In this document: piece by piece, positions 27,801 to 31,700 of the stretch
How positions within the stretch are numbered: the first letter of the stretch is position 1
Layout: each line of letters opens with the position of its first letter
Assembly: GCA_964200075.2 (NCBI GenBank)
Contig: CAXNAA020000046.1
Location: forward strand, 1 to 31,700
Length of the DNA stretch: 31,700 nt
DNA from: Sphacelaria rigidula
Lineage: Eukaryota > Phaeophyceae > Sphacelariales
Direction: 5' to 3'
Translations under genes and position numbers: made by a program
The notes under the pieces: model-generated
What the model saw: the letters and a program-made list of their open reading frames with translations, nothing else
The model's database searches: none
Told to the model about the DNA's origin: nothing

Positions 27801-29759
27801 TGAAGGACGTGCTGTGGCCCGGATCCCCCCCAGCGATCCATTTTCTTTTGGTACTCGTATCTGCAATGGTGGAGGCTCCCATGTAGCCGCACGAACCTCC
27901 TCCAGTCTCGAATCGTATCCGACGAGCCCTTTTTCGAAGATACTAGGAGACCGCGGTGAAAGTCCGGATGTCTCGACCATCAGTTTCGAGTTACTCGACC
28001 TCTCAAAGCATACATATATCTGCCGGTGATCGTACGAACAGACGTGAATACGTTTGGTTCGATATAAACTTCTTCCATCCCCTCCTCCTTCCCCCCTGAT
28101 CACTTTCGCAACTGTGAGACGAGAACCGTACACGCGACGCTTGTACCGGCTGTACCAACACCCGTGCGTACGCGTCTTTGGAATCGCGCGTTATATCAAA
28201 ATGTATCAAAATGTAATTCGGAAGAATACCAACTGTGTACCCAAATCATGACCCGGTAATCTGGATTCCATTATAAGATGCAACGCGATGTAGCACGGTT
28301 TTTTGGATGTACAGGTGGCAACGTAACTATGCCTTGAAGTCGAGCTCACACAGTCCGAGACGTGAGCGGAGAGAAACTGAAATCCCACTGTCTGAGGATC
28401 ACTTCACATCGAGGAAGGTTCCATCTTCTCACGGACCCTCTTTGCATCGGCGTTTATTCTGGTTGTGCTCCCGTGCCGATCATGCAGTCATGAAATGTGG
28501 GTGAATAGTTCATGCAAGAAACCCCTTAACCCTTGGACCGCGAGGGTAGTCTTTCTGGATCATGCATACTTTTTTCAAGTAAAAATGACGCCGATTCAAC
28601 AGATGACCTACTCTCGCCGTCTAAGGGTTAAGACGGCACTAAATGTCAGGGTGCGTCCAATCGCGCATGTTTCGATGGTAGTTATGGAATAGTTGAAAAC
28701 ATCCCCGCTGCCTCCATCCCCACCGTCTCCTATCCCCCGCTTTCCGGCGTTTTTGGTTGTTGTTGACACGCAGAAACTTGGCATCCCACGACACCTGCCC
28801 CCTTGTTAGTTCATGCAGCAATTCCTGAAATACCACGTATGACGGCACCACTTTCGTGTTTTGACGGCGCTGTTGCTCCTTTACCGAGAAAATGTCGAAC
28901 TGTTTTTGGAAACAAATTGGATGAGTTACACTTCATTTCACGCAGTTTGGACAGATTGAAATGAACTGAAGCGTCGAATTTCTCCCTTGTCTGGTATTCA
29001 AACTTCGGGCAGCAGTCCATTTCACTACTCGACTTGTTCCATGATCGCGTATGCTTTGTCGCGGACTGGGCACTGTCATTATGCCCCCATTTCGTGTATC
29101 CTCCCCAGCCTCCGAATTGTATCCGATAATGGTGTCTTCGAGTGTGCCAATGAGCCGCGTCAGCGGTGGGTCCCTTACTGGGATCGTCTGCATTAACTTT
29201 TTCCTGTGGCGAGTACGGGGAACAAGACTTGTCATCCCCTCCCATCGTCATTCTTTTCAAACGGTCCGAAAGCCACTTGGAATGAAAAACACCCGGCGGC
29301 TGCGAAGCAAACAGCAGATACAAATGTTCAGAGCGGAAGCTTCCACCTCCCCTCCCACTTTCTCCGGCCCTTTCCGATTTGGAAAGCAAACGGAGAAGAA
29401 AAGACGGCGCTTCGTTGGATGGAGATGTGGCCCATCTCCTCAGGAACAAGTTGCTCTAAAATATTAGGCCAAATGCATCACCCGTTGAGGTTGCGAGCAC
29501 CTTATTCTATCATGCGTAGGAATACCACGTTGAAACCATGCTATGCTCCAAGTGCCTTCGATCTAAACGTTTCCTTCTCTTTCCCTGCATTTCCCATCTC
29601 CACACCCTTCTTCGCCCTGCCGTCTGTTACATGTCAAATCATACAAAACGACTAAAGCTTGACGAGAGCGAAGACCTACATGAAGACGCGCCGAAGCTGC
29701 TGGCTGAGTTCAAAGCGCGAAGCAAGAGAACAGTGCTGCACCAAGTGTGCCACATATGA
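12253..29759 (+). CDS. SSU72: SSU72 RNA polymerase II CTD phosphatase (four exons, complete)
   Basis: SSU72 is the nuclear phosphatase that removes phosphate from Ser5 (and Ser7) of the polymerase II CTD and works with the 3'-end processing machinery. Exons are 12253-12890, 21922-22178, 27265-27383 and 29658-29759. They sum to 1116 nt, which is 371 residues plus TGA. The P-loop VVCSSNVNRS has catalytic Cys185 and Arg191 (C-x5-R) followed by Ser192. VRSYGTG and VKLPG follow across junction 1. FDLVVEDL, spanning junction 2, keeps both conserved Asp residues (294, 299) where the family's general acid lies. The C-terminus RTVLHQVCHI matches the family end. Each junction restores expected spacing and phase. 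ATG 12253 has an in-frame TAA 12 bp upstream. Unusual points are a roughly 175-residue Ser/Thr/Gln-rich N-terminal extension with basic clusters (MKRAR, KKRALAR, KKIKR) and very large introns. The family core is about 190-200 residues. Confidence 0.93.
14034..14081. repeat. Three-copy 16 bp minisatellite
   Basis: Three consecutive units of the form CAT(G/A)TGCCCCGAGAGC, CATATGCCCCGAGAAC and TATACGCCCCGTATGC. Variation increases toward the third copy. Confidence 0.7.
17775..17846 (-). tRNA. tRNA-like pseudogene or SINE head
   Basis: Read on the minus strand, this is 72 nt, the length of a tRNA. The ends AGCACCC and AGATGCT pair at five of seven acceptor positions. A D-loop-like TTCAAGTGGT and a perfect T-loop TTCGAAT (B box GAGTTCGAATACC) are at the right distances. 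The anticodon loop would be TTCCTGA (CCU, Arg). The anticodon and T stems have several mismatches, so it is probably a degenerate tRNA copy or the head of a SINE rather than a working tRNA. Confidence 0.45.
19703..19812 (-). repeat. Diverged inverted relative of the right end of the MITE
   Basis: TTTACCGTTACCGGC (19796-19810) is the exact reverse complement of GCCGGTAACGGTAAA (21283-21297). The flanking TTTGAAG and the CCAGTT...TGGCA block at 19704-19720 also align with the reverse complement of 21301-21388. Two subterminal regions of the same family therefore face each other across 1.5 kb. Confidence 0.6.
19724..19774. repeat. Three-copy 17 bp tandem repeat
   Basis: Units are AAGTGGAACTGGAGTTA (19724), AACTGGAACTGGAGTTG (19741) and AACTGGAACTGGTGATG (19758). 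It sits inside the segment that is inverted relative to the right end of the MITE. Confidence 0.85.
20820..20925. repeat. GC-rich structured stretch with G-run
   Basis: A run of nine to ten G is embedded in GC-rich sequence able to form small hairpins (for example CGATT...AATCG at 20896-20918). It resembles the GC-rich core of the adjacent MITE in composition only. Function unknown. Confidence 0.35.
21009..21405. mobile_element. MITE-like non-autonomous DNA transposon (393 bp, TA flanks)
   Basis: GAGCTCGGAAATGGT (21011-21025) is the exact reverse complement of ACCATTTCCGAGCTC (21389-21403). Each end is flanked by TA (21009-21010, 21404-21405), as for Tc1/mariner-type target-site duplications. 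Subterminal sequence has repeated AACCATT/AATGGTT words and a perfect 18 bp palindrome TGCCAGTTATAACTGGCA (21372-21389). The interior is a GC-rich core (about 21108-21200) in otherwise AT-rich ends. No transposase is encoded. Confidence 0.8.
21922..22178 (+). CDS. SSU72: SSU72 exon 2
   Basis: After the CCGTGCCAG acceptor, one base completes an Arg codon. EVKLPGKDSK follows, then the helix with LASQDEELFRRN, APERWQ, and the strand VVVCFESRVFDLVVE. One base of the Asp codon remains at the GTACAT donor (22179). The PGK to PERWQ spacing matches the family, and there is a small insertion (GEEVAS region) before the FDVVV strand. Confidence 0.92.
23590..23800 (+). pseudogene. Possible SGNH-like fragment (hydrophobic strand block)
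   Basis: One plus-strand frame reads KHGIHGLYIKGGAMV, then PPHQVVVFASDGAWGLLSF, and another open frame continues from about 23770 to 23941. The strand-plus-WGLLS segment could correspond to the block before the TTHS region of SGNH/PC-esterase proteins, and it lies upstream of the next fragment in the right order. A short PP2C-like motif is an alternative reading. Weak evidence. Confidence 0.2.
23985..24310 (+). pseudogene. SGNH-like C-terminal fragment with Asp-to-Ala change
   Basis: The frame reads FFALVPTTPTCSISVNWMFD, then RGNAKAFARHVRDI, GGVVYIPHP and GAGVHRLAVPL. This parallels the left-hand SGNH-like protein (LVYMTTHS, GVPVLPAH, GDGRHYPILVPL) in order and approximate spacing. The Asp of the D-x-x-H motif is replaced by Ala at 24216-24218, although His remains (24225-24227). 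It could be a decayed paralogue nested in the SSU72 intron, or a catalytically dead relative. The resemblance was judged by eye. Confidence 0.35.
24395..24487 (+). other. Possible small exon after the SGNH-like fragment
   Basis: It follows TGATTTGTAG and reads RLLSNDITIVTEVMTREHG, then CDAER. It either splices at GTGAGG (24473) or stops at TGA 24485-24487. It could be the terminal exon of the nested gene. No domain recognised. Confidence 0.25.
25070..25335 (+). repeat. Dispersed repeat R4, copy 2
   Basis: This is the counterpart of 10860-11165, with shared blocks in the same order and orientation. The 25259-25290 part contains a palindromic GATTCGAATC. The open frame across this copy (24952-25230) is therefore unlikely to be a gene. 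Confidence 0.6.
25571..25744 (+). pseudogene. Exon-like SGNH/PC-esterase fragment (PPDVMIVDMTLWH)
   Basis: The segment starts after CACCCAGTCAG in phase 0 and ends CACAGG before a consensus GTAAGTG donor, also in phase 0 (58 codons). It encodes FTTTVGGNRFKLRVLYVKSR, then EPPDVMIVDMTLWHAPHR. A proline-aspartate followed by a hydrophobic strand and a (L)W-(D/H) motif is typical of the central block of PCED1/PC-esterase-type SGNH proteins. No matching downstream exon with the D-x-x-H block was found before 27264, so the gene may be broken or its other exons unrecognised. Confidence 0.35.
26119..26217 (+). other. Possible exon with strong acceptor
   Basis: TTTTCCTTTCAG precedes an open frame VPEGLTKHISRESIDTSACG ending near a GTGTGT donor at about 26218. 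Lys/Arg-rich at its end. No family recognised. It may belong with the 25571-25744 fragment or be chance. Confidence 0.2.
26833..26993 (+). other. Possible terminal exon
   Basis: After GACTAGTCAG an open frame of 53 codons reads ILVERAFTHGPNCLAWRASQ, then ALEEQSQLSHWQDP, and an acidic end EVDDELDLSMF with TGA at 26991-26993. The acidic C-terminus looks protein-like, but no relative is recognised and chance cannot be excluded. Confidence 0.22.
27265..27383 (+). CDS. SSU72: SSU72 exon 3
   Basis: Two bases after GCGGAACAG complete the Asp codon. The exon reads LQSRDPDMFKPLHIVSMTIRD, then EGDVLDLCKM, ending at GTAAAT (27384) in phase 0. PLHIVSMTIRD corresponds to the conserved P-V-H-V-V-N-V-D-I-x-D strand of the family. 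Confidence 0.9.
27384..29657 (+). other. SSU72 intron 3 (2274 bp)
   Basis: It runs from GTAAAT to ACTAAAG. It includes a copy of the R3-derived repeat at 28560-28612 and a 212-codon antisense ORF (29449-28811) with no recognised domain. Segments near 27890-27960 and 29095-29160 look weakly alike. Confidence 0.85.
28545..28625 (+). repeat. Dispersed R3-derived repeat copy
   Basis: GCATACTTTTTTCAAGTAAA, then ATGACGCCGATTCAACAGATGACC, closely follows 6830-6880 (GCATTCATTTTTCAAGTAAA, then ATGCCGATACAACATATGACC) in the same orientation. Confidence 0.7.
29658..29759 (+). CDS. SSU72: SSU72 exon 4 (C-terminal)
   Basis: After ACTAAAG the exon reads LDESEDLHEDAPKLLAEFKA, then RSKRTVLHQVCHI and TGA (29757-29759). 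Joined to exon 3, the spacing between LC and LL-x-EF equals that of the human protein (22 residues inclusive), which fixes this weak acceptor. The ending R-T-x-L-H-x-V-C matches the family C-terminus. Confidence 0.92.
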   Translation, partial: LDESEDLHEDAPKLLAEFKARSKRTVLHQVCHI

Positions 29760-30186
29760 AGGAGGACCGTGATTGATTGAATTATCGCGGCTGTGCTGTC
29801 CATGTAGTATGGGGGAAATCGCATTCCTTCTCCGGTTAATTTTGCCTAAAGTGATTCTGTGGCGCCCTCATTTGACTGTGTTCGAATGGTTGCGCGCAGC
29901 GGAGAGGTGCATATAGCCGACCCCATAGAGATGACTTGCGGTGTTTGTGATCTTCTGATATTTGTACAGTAGTGCTGTTCCTTTCGATCGTGTAAGTATA
30001 TCGTTTCGTCCGTTTCTTCTGACTATATATATTTGCCAGGCTGCTGTTGAATGTTTTGGTTGCGTTCGTATATTGAGGTTGTCAAACCTGCGGTTTGTTC
30101 GGTGAAGCCTATTTTTGTCGTCACACTGTATGCGTAATCCAAGCCATTGCGTGAGGCTACTGTCAGTGGCTAGCTCCATGATCGAC
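29760..30186. other. Convergent intergenic region (427 bp)
   Basis: This should contain the 3' UTR and processing signals of SSU72 and of the minus-strand gene on the right. A minus-strand ORF (30257-29868) crosses it but shows no motif and overlaps the predicted terminal exon in another frame. Confidence 0.6.
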
Positions 30187-30457
30187 TCAACAAGAATTGT
30201 ACGGGGGATGTTTATGTGCCAGTCTTCGGACTGATATAGCGCCGTTTCCGTCGACAAATGCTAGCATTTTTTTGCGGGGTTTGGCCAAGAGCTCTGACTC
30301 TTCGCAGACGTCAGTCAGCGTGAAAGAGGTAAACACTACGCCATCTTGTCCTTTTGTGGCCGGCGCGTTTTTGGAACCGGCGCACTCTTTGCGCACCTGT
30401 TCTGGGATATCCCTACTTTTCGTTCCACGAGCGACAGGGAGAAATACGTGCTGTCTT
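30187..30457 (-). CDS. Probable last exon of an unidentified minus-strand gene
   Basis: On the minus strand, a good acceptor (CTTCTCCTTCCGTGCAG) precedes an open frame of about 90 codons ending in TGA (30189-30187). It reads VARGTKSRDIPEQVRKECAG, then GQDGVVFTSFTLTDVCEESE, LAKPRKKMLAFVDGNGAISV and ends HKHPPYNSC. The composition is protein-like, with mixed charged and hydrophobic segments, but no family is recognised. Upstream exons should be to the right, possibly beyond the window. A 196-codon plus-strand ORF (30197-30787) overlaps it and is the main competing interpretation. Confidence 0.4.
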
Positions 30458-31111
30458 CTGCACGGAAGGAGAAGCCAGACCACTCCGTCACCCTACACAT
30501 CGCAACATCGTGCAAGAATGTCATTGCGTGTAGTCAATCTCGCACAGCACAAGCGCAGTGGCGTATTCCCCTTTTTTCAAGTTGCGTGGTTTGCGGATAC
30601 TTTCGTGTCCTGCATATACGACGACACAATCCTTTCTCAGTCCCTCGGTTCGTCTCGCCTTTGCTCAGACGGGATAATTAATTACGCGTGTGTGCTCATG
30701 CACAGCGGCGAATCACTGCCCGTCAGCATGCGCCACCACGCATCGTGGCTTGGTATTGCTGATACGCCGTTCATCTACGTCGAATGATGGGGCAGTAAAA
30801 TGCGTGGTGGCGCATTTATTCGCCCTGCTTGCTTTTGGAACAACCGAAATATGCAGTTCAAGTGGGGCGCTCTGTTTCGAAGAGGATAGATTATCCGAGT
30901 TATTTTGCTCTGGGTGGGCGCGTGGTTGAGGGGGGCGGGGGGAAGGGGGGGGGAGAGGTGGATTCAGAGTCCGGCATATCACAAGTTGGCTTCATAGCGA
31001 ACATGAGGGATCGATGCAACGGGGGATATTGAGGAGCCAAAGGCGGATTGGGATGTTCAGGGGTGTCTACACACACCTGTGTAGACTTTACCCTTGTGTA
31101 CTAATGCCGTA
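30458..31111. other. No supportable gene; G-rich tract near 30929
   Basis: ORFs on both strands overlap without recognisable motifs. A G-run-rich stretch lies at about 30929-30958. If the minus-strand gene is real, this is probably part of its last intron. Confidence 0.4.
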
Positions 31112-31233
31112 ATGTGTGTTGTGTGTTGTTGTCCCATCTGTTCTGGACACCGGTCTACGCCTTTCGGTATGTGTGGGCGCATCAGCCGGGGTCACACAGG
31201 AGGAAGGTCAACACAGGAGTTTTTTCTTTTTCG
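31112..31233 (+). repeat. Dispersed repeat R1, copy 3
   Basis: This nearly matches 8239-8345, with 44 identical bases at 31176-31219, and is preceded by a GT-rich stretch and followed by a T-run, as in the other copies. Confidence 0.85.
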
Positions 31234-31397
31234 TTTGTTCTTAGCACTCCACCTTTCTTCTGAGGTGCTTGGCTTTTATTTTTTATCGCGAGAGGGGTTC
31301 AGCCGTCCCTTTTCCTCGTCCACCGTTGAGTCGAATTTTATGTACCCACGACATAGTCGCTCTCCACTGTTGGGCATGGTGTGAGAAAAAAATCCCA

Positions 31398-31473
31398 GAT
31401 CGCTCCGAGGTTTGCACCCACAACCCACCCGTCAAAAGGTTTCGAGGTTACCAACTGAGCCACCGGGGCGACC
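31398..31473 (-). tRNA. tRNA-like element with Pol III terminator, probably tRNA-derived
   Basis: On the minus strand, GGTCGCC pairs with AGCGATC (six of seven, one G·U). A standard D-loop GCTCAGTTGGT is closed by GGT/ACC, and a T arm GTGGG-TGCAAAC-CTCGG pairs at four of five positions. The anticodon position would read TTG. A run of seven T follows five bases after the end. The deviating T-loop and extra bases between the D and anticodon arms argue against a working tRNA. A tRNA pseudogene or SINE head is more likely. Confidence 0.5.
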
Positions 31474-31525
31474 AGTATTTCGTAGTATACGGGGCTTATC
31501 GAGTGATCGAGAGTGAACGATAAGG

Positions 31526-31577
31526 GAGGGTGTCGGGAGGAGAGGAAGGGGGGAGGGGAGGGGGGGGGGGAGAGATG
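31526..31577. repeat. Purine/G-rich tract
   Basis: GA- and G-rich sequence with runs of up to 13 G. Similar tracts occur at 10718-10735, 20284-20315, 20668-20690 and 30929-30958. They could form G-quadruplexes, but no function is implied by sequence alone. Confidence 0.75.
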
Positions 31578-31610
31578 AACCTTTATCCCGCACTGAGTTC
31601 CGAGGCGATG
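31563..31610 (+). repeat. Dispersed repeat R2, diverged copy 3
   Basis: GGGGGAGAGATG, then TATCCC and GTTCCGAGG, parallel the R2 copies at 2021 and 7158 in order. This copy lacks the middle CCACGG segment. The tRNA-like element lies between this and the R1 copy. Confidence 0.5.
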
Positions 31611-31700
31611 CTGTTGCTGTTCTTGGTGCGAATTGAGGTTTAACTTCGAGATGAGGTTCAAGCCTAAAACAGTGCTTTCCCCACACTTTCAGCGATGGTG

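Noticed and set aside
28811-29449. 212-codon antisense ORF in SSU72 intron 3
   Set aside because: No recognised domain or good start, and a length that chance could produce in a window of this size; kept only as a note in the intron entry.
1-31700. CRISPR arrays, rRNA genes, prokaryotic operons, phage or plasmid functions
   Set aside because: None of the expected signatures (regular spacer arrays, rRNA core sequences, Shine-Dalgarno-linked gene runs) were seen; spliced SSU72 shows the DNA is eukaryotic.

Overview
The window is nuclear DNA from a eukaryote. There are no bacterial-style operons. Real coding sequence occurs as short, phase-compatible exons separated by GT-AG introns of 0.5 to 9 kb, and much of the remaining DNA is degenerate repeats and tRNA-derived elements. 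Base composition is close to even and intron density is high. Together with the serine/glutamine-rich extension on an otherwise conserved nuclear protein, this would fit a stramenopile such as a brown alga, but no single marker proves the lineage, so that placement is inference.

Layout, left to right. (1) 463-3345, plus strand: the last three visible exons of an SGNH/PC-esterase-like gene whose 5' part lies off the left edge. (2) 3346-6032: convergent intergenic DNA with a TG microsatellite and a short tandem-repeat ORF. (3) 11939-6033, minus strand: a three-exon gene for a 234-residue protein with a probable mitochondrial presequence and a very basic C-terminus, not recognised. Its 4.1 kb intron holds several repeat families. 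(4) 11940-12252: a compact intergenic region of about 0.3 kb between two start codons, probably a bidirectional promoter. (5) 12253-29759, plus strand: a complete four-exon gene for SSU72, the RNA polymerase II CTD phosphatase, stretched over 17.5 kb by introns of 9031, 5086 and 2274 bp. The spliced ORF is exactly 372 codons including the stop, and every exon junction restores the family alignment. (6) 30457-30187, minus strand: the probable last exon of another gene entering from the right, convergent with SSU72.

The introns carry the more unusual material. There are three copies of an R1 repeat, two of them identical over 44 bp, and three copies of an R2 repeat. There are three tRNA-like elements and a 393 bp MITE with 15 bp terminal inverted repeats and TA flanks. 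A tandem/inverted array of roughly 390 bp units lies at 8.4-9.3 kb. SSU72 intron 2 contains a cluster of plus-strand, exon-like fragments that resemble the SGNH protein on the left. One of them has the catalytic Asp position replaced by Ala, so they may be nested, decayed paralogues.

Functionally, SSU72 acts in the nucleus in transcription termination and 3'-end processing, and the divergent partner is probably a mitochondrial protein. I see no evidence that the neighbouring genes form a pathway. The exon calls for SSU72 and the divergent minus-strand gene are the firmest results here.
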